Source: a virus
Length of the DNA: 64,000 bases
IMG/VR virus record: IMGVR_UViG_3300032296_002019
Span: 35,489-99,488 of that record
Direction: 5' to 3' (one strand)
Both the position numbers and the translations under genes were made by a program. Shown piece by piece: positions 43,975 to 53,680 of this stretch (position 1 is its first letter; the number at the start of each line of letters is the position of its first letter). The notes under the pieces were generated by a model. It did no database searches and was not told the DNA's origin. It saw only the letters and a program-made list of their open reading frames with translations.

Positions 43975-44565
43975 CTATATACCCTCCTCAATAAAAATCT
44001 TCTCTATCTTTTTAGAGAGCTTTTTATATCCCATATTAAACTTTGGAGACATTATTTCCATTATCCTTTTATTACTGTAAGGACTGTTCTTAGAGTTTGA
44101 CCACTTTCTAGATATCAATAGGTAGTTATAAAAATGAATATAAGAGTTTGCTTTCTTTATGTAATTTTCTACGTTTATAGGCAGTTCAAATTCTTTTATA
44201 AGCTTAGCAGATCTTTTTTCGTTATCTAGTTCTAGGTCCCTGGCATTTGCTATATGCTTCTCTATATTTCTAATATTCTTACCTCCTAACCATTCATCTA
44301 TAGCAAGATTTGCATCATTTGCTTTTTTCCATAATGGAATATTCTCTCTCCACTGAGTTAGATGACCGTATTCATGTACTAAGATTTCTATAGAATCCTT
44401 ACGATTCATAGAACAAACTAAGATTGGAACTGATTCATCAAAGTATCCTGAGGCTTGTATGGAGTCCGAAACCTTTACATAATATGTATTTCTTAAGTCG
44501 CATTTAACGCCTTCTTTTCGGCATTCTGCCTTCACAAAAGCGATAAAGTACTTAATTTTATTCAT
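43975..44565 (-). CDS. HExxH zinc-metallopeptidase-like protein
   Basis: 196 residues from the ATG at 44565. ILVHEYGHLTQW at residues 62-73 contains HEYGH, a zinc-peptidase motif, with ELDNEKRSAKLI downstream as a possible third ligand region. There is no signal peptide. It lies between the tail tube and assembly genes, so a role as a virion-maturation or assembly protease is conceivable. It could also be an inactive structural relative. Confidence 0.68.
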   Translation of the reverse strand: MNKIKYFIAFVKAECRKEGVKCDLRNTYYVKVSDSIQASGYFDESVPILVCSMNRKDSIEILVHEYGHLTQWRENIPLWKKANDANLAIDEWLGGKNIRNIEKHIANARDLELDNEKRSAKLIKEFELPINVENYIKKANSYIHFYNYLLISRKWSNSKNSPYSNKRIMEIMSPKFNMGYKKLSKKIEKIFIEEGI

Positions 44566-44591
44566 TTTGGAGACTTTGTATGGCAATATAA

Positions 44592-44623
44592 CAAAAAACC
44601 CGCCATAAATAAATATGACGGGT
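44592..44623 (-). terminator. Terminator after tail tube gene
   Basis: Sense ACCCGTCATA (44623-44614) pairs with TATGGCGGGT (44607-44598) with one mismatch, followed by a T run (to 44593). It separates the tube gene from the HExxH gene. Confidence 0.85.
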
Positions 44624-44645
44624 CTTTCATTTTTAAGGATTTTTA

Positions 44646-45134
44646 TTAGAAATTCAAAATCATACCGGAATTTCCTAAAGTCATTTCAATTGTGGTGTAT
44701 GCATCCAATGACCAGTCCCAGTCACCGAAGGAAGACACACTTTTAATGAAAGCCTTCTTAATTACCCACTCATTTACTACGTTACCGACAGGATCGATGG
44801 CATTGAAAGTGATGTCTTTCCAGTAGAAGTCACCATAGCCAGCACGACCTGTTACAGTCTCGTATCCTAAACGAGCCCATTCCATTACTGCTTGGGCACC
44901 GGAAGGTGTTACTGGGTTGTACAAACTAAGAGTTACGTCATTCCACCTGCGCTTTGCACGGAATTTAACATAGCTGTTAATATTGTCAATGATTACTTCT
45001 CCATCGTCGTATCCAATTCCACCTACTTTTTTGATCAAGTAGGAAGGAATTCCGTCAATGTACATAATAAACCTGTGTTGGAGGATGGGTTCAAATAATG
45101 TACCCAACATTTCATCTGTACTAAGCAATGCCAT
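44646..45134 (-). CDS. Tail tube protein
   Basis: 162 residues, right after the sheath gene. FEPILQHRFIMYIDGIPSYL, then VKFRAKRRWNDVTLSLYNPV and WSLDAYTTIEMTLGNSGMIL form a beta-rich tube fold comparable in size and placement to T4 gp19. Subunits stack into hexameric rings around which the sheath contracts. It has its own upstream motif and strong terminator, as expected for a high-copy late protein. Confidence 0.9.
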   Translation of the reverse strand: MALLSTDEMLGTLFEPILQHRFIMYIDGIPSYLIKKVGGIGYDDGEVIIDNINSYVKFRAKRRWNDVTLSLYNPVTPSGAQAVMEWARLGYETVTGRAGYGDFYWKDITFNAIDPVGNVVNEWVIKKAFIKSVSSFGDWDWSLDAYTTIEMTLGNSGMILNF

Positions 45135-45154
45135 TTTGTATTATTTTACTTTAT

Positions 45155-45162
45155 TATAAATA
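45155..45162 (-). promoter_or_regulatory. ATATTTATA-type motif before tail tube gene
   Basis: Sense AAATATTTATAATAAAG ends about 20 nt before the tube ATG. A late promoter is inferred. Confidence 0.5.
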
Positions 45163-45167
45163 TTTGA

Positions 45168-47414
45168 TTATTGGAAACTTACTCCAGTTCCGGTGATGTT
45201 GAATTCCAACAAGATAAATTCGATGGACTTAACAGGAGATACGTAGATCTTACCTATAAGTTGGTTACGATCGATTACATCATTGGTATTTAAAGCATCA
45301 CTAATGTCTACTCTGAAGGCATACAGACCTTGACGGGACTGTACGTTCTCCATGTAAGGAGTTATGGCACTGATGAGTTTATTTCTGGTTGCTATTGTAT
45401 TGTTCTCGAACACATAGTTAACAGCTACTCCACTGATATACTCACGAAGATTGATTAACAACCTACGTACATTGATACGGTTAAGAGCTGTGTCCCTAAC
45501 TTGAAGAGTTTTTTGACCCCAGATTACTACTCCAGTGTTCTGGAATTTAGCGATTGGGTTTACCCTACCGTTGTAAAGAGCGTCCCTATCAGCCTTAGTA
45601 AGACGGATACGAGTGTCGATTGCACCTCCGAGACCGCCACGATTCAGACCAGCAGGAGCAAACCATTCAGCAGCTACTTTATCATTATAAGCATATGCCT
45701 GTGGTACTACAACTGTTGGAGGAACGTAGATATCTTTAGAGCTGTTGAGATCTCTTACTTTAACCCATGGGAAGTAAGTAGCACTGTAGCTAGAGTCTAG
45801 ACCAGCAGCGGTGGTTATAGCGGTAACAACTGATGCATTTAAACCAGTCAGGTCACGCAAGTATACACAATCGGTACGCTCTTCTGCAATGTTTTGAGCT
45901 ATTGCAGTTACTGCACCATGATACTCTTCTATAACACCAGGAAGAGCAAGAAGATCAAAATTGTACTGTTCTGTATTAGAAAGTATATTCAAAGCTTTTA
46001 TGTAAGAAGCGGCTCCACCTGCAGTAGCACTTGATAAGTCTAAACCAAACAAGTTAGATGCAGCTATTTTATCTCCTTTCTTCTTGATTACGGTATAGTT
46101 CATACCATCAGTACCCCCTTGGAAAGGAAGAATAAACTTGTTATCACCAGTTGGCTTAGTAAACGCTGCATTCAAACCTAATCCAGCTCCAGAAGGAATT
46201 GGGTTCAGGTAGTTCCAGTTATCAGAATTTGTGTAATCAAATCCAGAATAAGTTGCGCTAGAAGCACTGCTACTTAACAATATTGCAGGAGGCAGATTCT
46301 TACTGGTAAACCCTGTTATTGTTTCATACAAAGCAGCGTGCCCATTAGGATACAACTGAGGATGTGTTGCTTTATCTGCAACACCTTCAGCTACTTGTAC
46401 TCTAATATAGTTAGAATTATTTACAAAATCTCCGTATTCGATAACTCTTTGGAGAGTCTCATTGTATTCAGAGTATTTGTCACCAACTATCTTTCCAATA
46501 TATCTTGGAGAATCTGGATCTAAGTTTACTCCTACGAATTGTTCTAATATAGAAGGAATCCTATCAGTGTCATTCCACTGACGTACATATACGTCAAAGC
46601 TAGAATAATCTTCTGCTGTGGCTCCTTGACTAATGTTAGCTATAGCTACTTTTACGTCTTTATTTGTTTTGAAGCCATCAGACCTATGATGTAATTTGAA
46701 GAGCTGAACTCCACTATCAGAAAGAACCCATGGAGTGGCAGCATGATCATATCCACCAGCATTTGAACTAGTGAACACACAGTTACCACCACTAAATACT
46801 AAAGAACCGGAAATATCCACAGTACTATTAAGAACTCCACTAGAAGTGATAAAGTTGCTAAAAAGTAAATAAGGGAATATTGATCCAGTTTGATAGTTTT
46901 CGTCAGTTCCTATTACTTTAGAAATAAAGTTAGTAGCAGTAGGATTCAAAGAAGCACTAAAGGATGCTGACATGATTCCAGATCCAGATGTAGCAAAAAG
47001 TGTTGCACTGAATGAAGAAGACACTGGGCCTTTCATGGAACCTGAGATTCCTACGGTAGGAGTGTCGTTCTTAGTAGGATACAGTACAGAAATAATATAA
47101 GATCCGCTACAAATAGCTGCTAAAGGTCTAGAGGAACCGTAAAGAAATCCTCCGTTACCCAACACTCTTGTTACTTTTACATTATTTCCTGCCTGTAAAT
47201 AACTAAAGGCAGTTTGTGGGACATATGAGTTAGAGCTGTCTCCACCAAAAATGGAAGTAAACTGTCCATAGCTAGTTACATCAGTAGGAACAAAAGCAGG
47301 TCCTTTTTCGGTAGGGCCTACTAATGACAATCCAGTTTGAATAGTACCTTGGCTGTAATAACTCTGATCATTTTCGGAGGTATAGACTCCAGCAGAGAGA
47401 ATTTGTTCTGTCAT
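45168..47414 (-). CDS. Contractile tail sheath protein
   Basis: 748 residues. The N-terminus SAGVYTSENDQSYYSQGTIQ, then GLSLVGPTEKGPAFVPTDVT, and the C-terminal NRINVRRLLINLREYISGVA with SAITPYMENVQSRQGLYAFR, are typical of T4 gp18-like sheaths. The central region is a variable beta domain. It is followed by the tube gene after 33 nt. The gene proves that the phage has a contractile tail. Confidence 0.96.
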   Translation of the reverse strand: MTEQILSAGVYTSENDQSYYSQGTIQTGLSLVGPTEKGPAFVPTDVTSYGQFTSIFGGDSSNSYVPQTAFSYLQAGNNVKVTRVLGNGGFLYGSSRPLAAICSGSYIISVLYPTKNDTPTVGISGSMKGPVSSSFSATLFATSGSGIMSASFSASLNPTATNFISKVIGTDENYQTGSIFPYLLFSNFITSSGVLNSTVDISGSLVFSGGNCVFTSSNAGGYDHAATPWVLSDSGVQLFKLHHRSDGFKTNKDVKVAIANISQGATAEDYSSFDVYVRQWNDTDRIPSILEQFVGVNLDPDSPRYIGKIVGDKYSEYNETLQRVIEYGDFVNNSNYIRVQVAEGVADKATHPQLYPNGHAALYETITGFTSKNLPPAILLSSSASSATYSGFDYTNSDNWNYLNPIPSGAGLGLNAAFTKPTGDNKFILPFQGGTDGMNYTVIKKKGDKIAASNLFGLDLSSATAGGAASYIKALNILSNTEQYNFDLLALPGVIEEYHGAVTAIAQNIAEERTDCVYLRDLTGLNASVVTAITTAAGLDSSYSATYFPWVKVRDLNSSKDIYVPPTVVVPQAYAYNDKVAAEWFAPAGLNRGGLGGAIDTRIRLTKADRDALYNGRVNPIAKFQNTGVVIWGQKTLQVRDTALNRINVRRLLINLREYISGVAVNYVFENNTIATRNKLISAITPYMENVQSRQGLYAFRVDISDALNTNDVIDRNQLIGKIYVSPVKSIEFILLEFNITGTGVSFQ

Positions 47415-47451
47415 TTTCTATTAAGTTTGAAAATATTATGTATTGATACGT

Positions 47452-47460
47452 TAATAAATA
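47452..47460 (-). promoter_or_regulatory. ATATTTATT motif variant before sheath gene
   Basis: Sense GATATTTATTAACG lies about 38 nt upstream of the sheath ATG, between two arms of a 9-bp inverted repeat (47429-47437 and 47463-47471). Confidence 0.4.
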
Positions 47461-47494
47461 TCAATATTTTCTAGCAAAAATGACAAAAACAATT

Positions 47495-47764
47495 CTAGAG
47501 TAGTTCTATTTTTCCGGATTCTATGTCTATTTTACCTTCTCCGTACTTTTCTAGAAGTCTATTGGTAATTTCTGTTTCTTTTGTGTTTAACTTTTCGTAG
47601 TCAGAGAGTAAAAATTCTTTCTCTTTTAGCAATTCAACCTTCTTTTTATCTAAAAGTCCAATTTTTACTTCTGTCTCTCCTATTGAAGATATAACACTAT
47701 TAAAACTTTTGTTTAAATCTTTTAATTCGTTAATTTCCTGTGCGGTAAGCATTTTTTCTGCCAT
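47495..47764 (-). CDS. Small coiled-coil protein
   Basis: 89 residues, helical and charged (EINELKDLNKSFNSVISSIG, then KKKVELLKEKEFLLSDYEKL). It lies between zinc-ribbon and sheath genes in the tail block. Role unknown, perhaps assembly related. Confidence 0.65.
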   Translation of the reverse strand: MAEKMLTAQEINELKDLNKSFNSVISSIGETEVKIGLLDKKKVELLKEKEFLLSDYEKLNTKETEITNRLLEKYGEGKIDIESGKIELL

Positions 47765-47774
47765 ATATAACTTT

Positions 47775-48008
47775 TTATACTTCCCATTTAGCTAATGGAC
47801 AAGCTTCTTTCCCTGGTAGGGGGGAGAATATTTTCTTTTCTAAAGGACATCCACACTTGCCACAATAGTGATAATTTAAAATTTCACTTATTTTATTCTC
47901 TTCACAAGTGTCACAAATCTTTATTCTACTCTCAGCCCTTTCTTTCTCATCTGCAGAAGGGTTGGCAGCAGAAATCCAAGCCGTAGCTATTTCTACTAAC
48001 TTATTCAC
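47775..48008 (-). CDS. Small zinc-ribbon protein
   Basis: 77 residues. CDTC (about residues 32-35) and CGKCGCPLEKK (about residues 48-58) bind zinc, with a further cysteine at KEACPLAKW. This resembles small phage proteins of the DUF6171 kind. It overlaps nothing and lies 10 nt before the coiled-coil gene. Role unknown. Confidence 0.7.
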   Translation of the reverse strand: MNKLVEIATAWISAANPSADEKERAESRIKICDTCEENKISEILNYHYCGKCGCPLEKKIFSPLPGKEACPLAKWEV

Positions 48009-48017
48009 CCTTTATTC

Positions 48018-48299
48018 TTATTTAGATTTTTTAGCGTCAGATTTCTTAGCGGAAGTTTTTGCTTTTGGTTTTGACTTCTTAACCACTTCTTTTTGTACTA
48101 CTTCTTCTTTTGGTTCTTCTACCTTAGCTGGCTCAGTCGCTAATTGAGTTCCTTCTTTAATTCCCTCTGGGAACTCTACGTCAATTCTTAAATCTGGTTT
48201 AGATTGAACCTCTGGTTCTACGTTCTTAGACTTTTTAACTGATAAATAAACTACGACAGCTACAGCTGCTGCTAAAAGAAGAATAACTACTAAATTCAT
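48018..48299 (-). CDS. Small membrane protein with basic tail
   Basis: 93 residues. The N-terminal transmembrane helix (VVILLLAAAVAVVVYLSV) is followed by an acidic stretch and a lysine-rich end (KKSKPKAKTSAKKSDAKKSK). It lies between the 1490-residue adhesin and the zinc-ribbon gene. Function unknown. Confidence 0.68.
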   Translation of the reverse strand: MNLVVILLLAAAVAVVVYLSVKKSKNVEPEVQSKPDLRIDVEFPEGIKEGTQLATEPAKVEEPKEEVVQKEVVKKSKPKAKTSAKKSDAKKSK

Positions 48300-48319
48300 A
48301 ATTTAAATTTTTGTTCTAT

Positions 48320-48327
48320 TATAAATA
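48320..48327 (-). promoter_or_regulatory. ATATTTATA-type motif before small membrane gene
   Basis: Sense CATATATTTATAATAG lies about 20 nt before the ATG at 48299. Confidence 0.4.
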
Positions 48328-48368
48328 TATGCAAATATATACTTTTGTATATAAATTTTATATTTTTT

Positions 48369-51300
48369 TTATTCTATTCTGGATTTTACTCCTAAAATAG
48401 CATCAAATTTTACGAATATACCATTTACTGGTTCTTCAAAAGAAGCATCTGTATACCCAGCTACTCCTATTTGTCCTCCCCCTAAATAGAATACAGTAGT
48501 TCCATTTTCATTACCTGCGGTACCTATTTGATATTTTTTATAGGTTCCATCAGATAAATCTAAAATACCTAAAAACATATCTGTATTTCCGTAAGATTGT
48601 CCACCATCTGAGAAAGGACCTAAAGTCTTTCCTGTTATAACTATCCTTCCGTCTGGTAATAGGCAGGATGGTTTCCCGTCTTGAGACAGAAACTCATCTT
48701 CATCGCTACCTGCTTGAAAAGAAGCAGTGGCCCATGTATTTGTGTTGTAGTTAAATTTTATTACTCCTATATCAAATCCTCCAGCAGAAGTAGATGTTCC
48801 AACTGAATCTGCTGTTTCATACACAATAGCTAATTCGTTATTTCCCAGATCGTGAACATTAACTCCTCTATCATTTAAAATAGAACCATAACTAAAGTAT
48901 CTCCTATTATCATTTATTGGATTATATATCCCAAGAAATATATCGTATCCCCCAAAACTAGAAGTAGCAAAAGTTCCTATACTCCTTCCGACGAAAGCTA
49001 TACTACCACTTCCATCATTTAATTCTGTACAAGCGTATATTTCTTCATCTTGAGATGATCCAGATTGGTAGAATTCAAAACTTTCTGTCTCAGGATCAAA
49101 AACAGCTAAGCAATAGTCATATATACCAGAACCTCCTAAGTTATAAAAAGCAATATCTCCAGAAGATTGTCCTGCGACAAATACTTTATTGCTACCTGTC
49201 ATGAGTAAAAGATCGTATCCAAAATAGTTTCCATCATCAGCAGTCCCATCTCCAGAAGTTCCTACTTGGTAAAAAGTAAAATTGTCGTCTACATATTCAG
49301 GTCCTGCATTACACACAGAATTATGAGCTTTGTGTTCTTCTGTGTTTTTGTGTGTTTGTAGAGTATCTAAATCTAGTTTAGCTATAAACATATCATAGGA
49401 TACTCCTCCATCATATATTTCTTCAGAATATTGGAGATTTTGACTTGTATAACTTTGAGAAGCTCTTGTTACTGATCCAACAACATCAGAAAGGGCACTT
49501 ATGGTAGATAGAGACCCGCTACTAAACAATACTGAAATAGAACTGCTTTTATATTGCATTTCAAGTCCGGCATATCCTTCCAAATGGTAATTACCAGTAC
49601 CGAATCCAGTATTTGAACTTCTGAATAAAAAAGTCCTTCTTCCATTAGTATGGGATTCTGACCATCCTACACTTAAAAGATTGTCTTGAGTAACATCATT
49701 TACTGTGGATAACAATCTATCATTCCCCATGTGCCCTAAAGTATTAGACCACAATCTATCTCCATTATAATCAAATTTAGCTATAATAGCATCATCTAAT
49801 CCCTCTCCTTCTGCTGAAGCAGATGTATATCCTATTACATAGGTTGATAAGCTAGAAGTAGGAGAAGTTGTATATAAAGTATTAGTAAGAGACGCTATAG
49901 AAGAAGAAGCGATAGTTCTTGCCCATAATCTAGAGGCTTGAAATGTCCCTATTCCATCATCATCTACTACTATCTTAGTTATAAAACCATCAGCACCGTT
50001 ATTACCAACTATATGGTATTTGGGGCCTAATCCAGAACCCAAAGTGTTTCCCACTCCAGCCTCTGTATTTTTTATATCAAAGGCCTCGAAAGCCTTAGTT
50101 GTAGAACTAACTACATTAATAGTTCCAGACATCCCTGAATGGATTTGACAAATGTAGTATAAAGTACTTGGAGCTGTATCAGATACCTCCCAGATTATAG
50201 ATCCGCTACTTGTACCGTTGTTTGTAACTCCAACATTATAAGCACTTCCAGTACCTGTTACTTGAGCAGTTTTTATCCAAAAAGGATGCCCAGTAGCATT
50301 TACATTAAATACATATGTAGCTCCTCTTACAACAGTTAGAGTGGGATCTGTTTGATCAACAAAACCTCCGCCATTAAATACATAGTTGTTGAGACCTTGA
50401 TTGGTTACAGTATATGTGGATCCAGTAGGAATACTTCCACTAGAAAAGGTATACATCCACTTTAACATGTCACCAGTAGCTAAAACTTCTGCTTTAGCAA
50501 ATTTAGCTTGAGATATAGATCCAGAAGTTTTTCCTGCTAACAGGAAATATCCTTGTTCGGAATCAGATTTTCTTACTTTATTTACTATAAAATTAGATAT
50601 AAAATTTTGTTCAACAATGCTTCCTGTAGTATCTAAAATTGTTATAGTAGTTGAAGATCCGCTTACTATAGGAACAACAATATATTCTTGAGAAGATTTA
50701 GCTACTGTAGCTATAGAAGTGGCATAGTTTTCACTATTACTACTGCTATATAAATTAGAAAATAGTAAACTTCCTGTTGAATCAAATTTTATAACTAAAG
50801 CCTTCCCTCCACTTTTACCAGCTATGTAAGAATTATTATTAGAATCTACTGTAATTCCATACATAGAATTTGTCGCAAAAGAATTATTAGATATGTCTCT
50901 TTGCCATACTAAATCTAAATTAGCGTCATATTTGGCAGCTACTACTCTATCCCCTGTTATATGATTTCCTACTATGTATTGACTACCGCTGATGTCTGTT
51001 GACACATCTCTCCATTCCAGAAAGTTATCACCGTCAATTAATCCTCTACCAAAAGCATGTATTTTAATATCTTTTTTACTTGCTAGATATCCTCTTGTAT
51101 ACCCAGTCATCCATAAACACCTTCTCTGTGTATCTTCCACTATCCCTGTAAAATAATCAATATCGGAAGTTCCGGCTGCATAGTATTCTACATCTCCTCC
51201 ATCTTCCGGGTATACAGCCAATAACAAATCCGCTCCTCCTTTATTATCTTCGTTACTTTCTATGTTTCCAACTAAAATAGTTCTTCCATCTTGTAGTTTA

Positions 51301-52841
51301 GTTCCAGCATAAAAATACTCTTTTCCCCCTATATGAGTTTCATGTTGGTCAAAAAACTTAGGAGATGCTATATCGTATTTAAGTACCTGATAAGCTTCAT
51401 CTACACTTTGAGGCTCTGACCCAGTTTGAAATACCAAAGACCCATCTAACTTAGTATATTTTAAATACCCAGGAGATAGTGCATTTTTTAATTGAAATCC
51501 ATAACTTGAAGTAATATAGCTTATATGTTCATATCCTGTAAAAACGGCTCCATCAGAAAAGCTATATATACCAGATCCGGAATAAGTTCCTGATCCCGTT
51601 ATATTACCTGATATTAAAGTATAGAATAAATTATCTTGTGGATTATAATTAAATCCGTGTATTCTTAAAACTTCCTGAGTTCCATTAGTTACTATATCAC
51701 CTTGTTTAACCCACGCACTGCTGGACAATTTATAGTAACCAACACACCCAGCATTTACGTCACTAACTACAGCATTTAATTCATTATTAGCGGTTGTCAA
51801 ATGACAATCTGGTTGAAAATTAGATCCTGTTAAAAGAGTTGTTACAACTATGTCTCCTGTAGAAACACTAGTTGCTGAAGGAAAGCTCCAAATATTTAAA
51901 TTAAATTTAGATCCTGAAGTGTATATTACAGGTACATATACATTAGATCCTAACAGAGCTCCTACACTTGCTCTTAAAGGAGGCTTTTCATATCTAGCAG
52001 AGGCCACACTAAAAGTAGGAGCTGCTAAATCATAAGCTCCGTGATTAATCTCAGAAGTAAAAGAACCGTTAGCCAGTACATAAGTTCTGCTAAACACTTC
52101 CCATTTAGAAGAACTAGCAGCTATATAAAAAGCATGAAACTTATCAGAAGTACCAGGTATAATTCCAGCTATTTGATAATTTTTTGTTGTGCTACTACCT
52201 AATTCTATATCATTATGAGAGTTGTGCGCACCTCCTACAGAAGGTTGGTGTATTCTAGCTAATACTTGTAAATAGTTTGTGCCCATGTTGGACACCTGTA
52301 TCGGTTGTAAATATGCAAATCTCTTGTCAGATTCGTTAATATATGTATAACCTGCTTGTGCTATCCTAGCGCTATCATAGCTGGCATATACGTTAGGAGA
52401 GTGTTGATGGTATTGATAATAGTCCCACTCTCCTCCCCCTACAGATAATTTAAAAGCTCTATCCCAATATCCTGGAGTATCTCCTGCAGACAATGCGCCT
52501 ATATGATAGAAGTAAAAAGCATCTTCCTCTTGAGCTAGTGTAATATCATTAATTCCAGGACCTATTCTTGTGATAGTAGATCCGTGAAATATCCTTTGCC
52601 TATTTAAACTTTCAGTAGCTAAAGGTATAGTACCTTCCATAGTTAGAGTTTCCCCTTCTACTGTAGTAAGTTGGGTGCCCCAACGATATGGAACTATCTT
52701 TCCTGGTATAGTACTATTAGCAGAGCTAGCTGAATAATAAAACCAATAGCCAGAACTTAATCCCGCATTAGAAGGCAAGTTTAGATAATAATTTGATTTA
52801 TTATTTAAATTAACGCTTTGAGATATATTAGTTATTGGCAT
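48369..52841 (-). CDS. Giant tail adhesin with beta-propeller-like repeats and cupredoxin domain
   Basis: 1490 residues. The N-terminus (MPITNISQSVNLNNKSNYYL) is followed by an extended beta-sheet region. Repeats such as YIAGKSGGKALVIKFDSTGS resemble SBBP-type beta-propeller blades and recur in the second half. About residues 810-910 form a cupredoxin-like module: ATGHPFWIKT supplies a histidine, and LYYICQIHSGMSG has the C-x2-H-x2-M pattern of a type 1 copper site. The protein is probably a distal tail fibre or tail decoration. It is the longest complete gene in the window. Confidence 0.82.
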   Translation of the reverse strand: MPITNISQSVNLNNKSNYYLNLPSNAGLSSGYWFYYSASSANSTIPGKIVPYRWGTQLTTVEGETLTMEGTIPLATESLNRQRIFHGSTITRIGPGINDITLAQEEDAFYFYHIGALSAGDTPGYWDRAFKLSVGGGEWDYYQYHQHSPNVYASYDSARIAQAGYTYINESDKRFAYLQPIQVSNMGTNYLQVLARIHQPSVGGAHNSHNDIELGSSTTKNYQIAGIIPGTSDKFHAFYIAASSSKWEVFSRTYVLANGSFTSEINHGAYDLAAPTFSVASARYEKPPLRASVGALLGSNVYVPVIYTSGSKFNLNIWSFPSATSVSTGDIVVTTLLTGSNFQPDCHLTTANNELNAVVSDVNAGCVGYYKLSSSAWVKQGDIVTNGTQEVLRIHGFNYNPQDNLFYTLISGNITGSGTYSGSGIYSFSDGAVFTGYEHISYITSSYGFQLKNALSPGYLKYTKLDGSLVFQTGSEPQSVDEAYQVLKYDIASPKFFDQHETHIGGKEYFYAGTKLQDGRTILVGNIESNEDNKGGADLLLAVYPEDGGDVEYYAAGTSDIDYFTGIVEDTQRRCLWMTGYTRGYLASKKDIKIHAFGRGLIDGDNFLEWRDVSTDISGSQYIVGNHITGDRVVAAKYDANLDLVWQRDISNNSFATNSMYGITVDSNNNSYIAGKSGGKALVIKFDSTGSLLFSNLYSSSNSENYATSIATVAKSSQEYIVVPIVSGSSTTITILDTTGSIVEQNFISNFIVNKVRKSDSEQGYFLLAGKTSGSISQAKFAKAEVLATGDMLKWMYTFSSGSIPTGSTYTVTNQGLNNYVFNGGGFVDQTDPTLTVVRGATYVFNVNATGHPFWIKTAQVTGTGSAYNVGVTNNGTSSGSIIWEVSDTAPSTLYYICQIHSGMSGTINVVSSTTKAFEAFDIKNTEAGVGNTLGSGLGPKYHIVGNNGADGFITKIVVDDDGIGTFQASRLWARTIASSSIASLTNTLYTTSPTSSLSTYVIGYTSASAEGEGLDDAIIAKFDYNGDRLWSNTLGHMGNDRLLSTVNDVTQDNLLSVGWSESHTNGRRTFLFRSSNTGFGTGNYHLEGYAGLEMQYKSSSISVLFSSGSLSTISALSDVVGSVTRASQSYTSQNLQYSEEIYDGGVSYDMFIAKLDLDTLQTHKNTEEHKAHNSVCNAGPEYVDDNFTFYQVGTSGDGTADDGNYFGYDLLLMTGSNKVFVAGQSSGDIAFYNLGGSGIYDYCLAVFDPETESFEFYQSGSSQDEEIYACTELNDGSGSIAFVGRSIGTFATSSFGGYDIFLGIYNPINDNRRYFSYGSILNDRGVNVHDLGNNELAIVYETADSVGTSTSAGGFDIGVIKFNYNTNTWATASFQAGSDEDEFLSQDGKPSCLLPDGRIVITGKTLGPFSDGGQSYGNTDMFLGILDLSDGTYKKYQIGTAGNENGTTVFYLGGGQIGVAGYTDASFEEPVNGIFVKFDAILGVKSRIE

Positions 52842-52989
52842 CTTCTCTACATTTACATTTATTACATTTCTTACCAGACCATTGATAATATTTAAATTTT
52901 ATCCATTTTGCTGCTTTGGTAAAACCAAATATTCCGATAGCCCATGCTAAAAAATAAACTACAGTTGATATTATACAAATAGGACACAT
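52828..52989 (-). CDS. Short membrane protein with cysteine cluster
   Basis: 53 residues, ATG at 52989 and TAA at 52828-52830, overlapping the start of the giant adhesin gene by 14 nt. One hydrophobic helix (CIISTVVYFLAWAIGIFGF) follows MCPI. The tail carries KKCNKCKC, with a CPIC-type pair at the start. The cysteine pairs could bind a metal. The previous gene's stop is next to its ATG, so it is tightly packed and likely real despite its length. Confidence 0.55.
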   Translation of the reverse strand: MCPICIISTVVYFLAWAIGIFGFTKAAKWIKFKYYQWSGKKCNKCKCREDANN

Positions 52990-52990
52990 T

Positions 52991-53680
52991 TTAGTATGAT
53001 ATAGCTTGTGAATCTAACCATGTGTGATCTTCATTTACTGTGCTCCACTGAGATAGTTCTTTTTGAATAAACATAGGGCCGCAATTAGTGTCTACTATGT
53101 GTATTATATTTTTTTTTGATTTATTAGGATTTAAAATGCCTTCTAAATTATTAAAGAAATTAATATAAGATTCCTCACTATACGATGTTAAAACATCTTC
53201 AGTTATAACATAGTCAAAGTAATATACCCCTGTTTCTTGTCTGATTAAATCTACAAAATTAGAATCTAATAAATCAATATTATGAATAGGATAAGAAGCT
53301 TCTGTATCTATGTTTAGTTGTATATATGGAGAATTGTCACATCCCCAAACATTCATTCTTTTATCAGCTAGATGTTCCATTAAATAACCAAATCCACACC
53401 CACCAACAAATATCTTACTGCCTACTGGTATATTTAAAGTATTAATTAAATTTTCTGCCCTGTGTTTGAAAATAGGATCTTTTTCAAAAAATAATTTTGA
53501 ATAAGTAATCATCTCATCCTCAAAAGCACAAATACAAGAAGCCCTCCCACATTCATGCTGAGTGTCGTGAAAATGGCCGTGTTCATCAATGCCATCTTCA
53601 CAATCACTCAAATGCGGCATATAGTGGTATTTACTATACGCTTTTTCAAATCCTTCTAAATCCCAATTATATATCTTCAT
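52991..53680 (-). CDS. Methyltransferase-like protein in tail-fibre cluster
   Basis: 229 residues. The SAM-type loop KIFVGGCGFGYLMEHL (about residues 88-103), NVWGCDNSPYIQ and FDYVITEDVLTSY form a class I methyltransferase fold. The N-terminal region is His/Cys-rich (CEDGIDEHGHFHDTQHECG), possibly metal binding. It is unusual among structural genes. It may modify a tail component or a glycan made by the phage. Its ATG overlaps the previous gene's stop. Confidence 0.72.
   Translation of the reverse strand: MKIYNWDLEGFEKAYSKYHYMPHLSDCEDGIDEHGHFHDTQHECGRASCICAFEDEMITYSKLFFEKDPIFKHRAENLINTLNIPVGSKIFVGGCGFGYLMEHLADKRMNVWGCDNSPYIQLNIDTEASYPIHNIDLLDSNFVDLIRQETGVYYFDYVITEDVLTSYSEESYINFFNNLEGILNPNKSKKNIIHIVDTNCGPMFIQKELSQWSTVNEDHTWLDSQAISY

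Noticed and set aside
47429-47471. 9-bp inverted repeat around the sheath leader as a regulatory operator
   Set aside because: The arms are pure A/T with a C/G end and could easily arise by chance in such AT-rich DNA.
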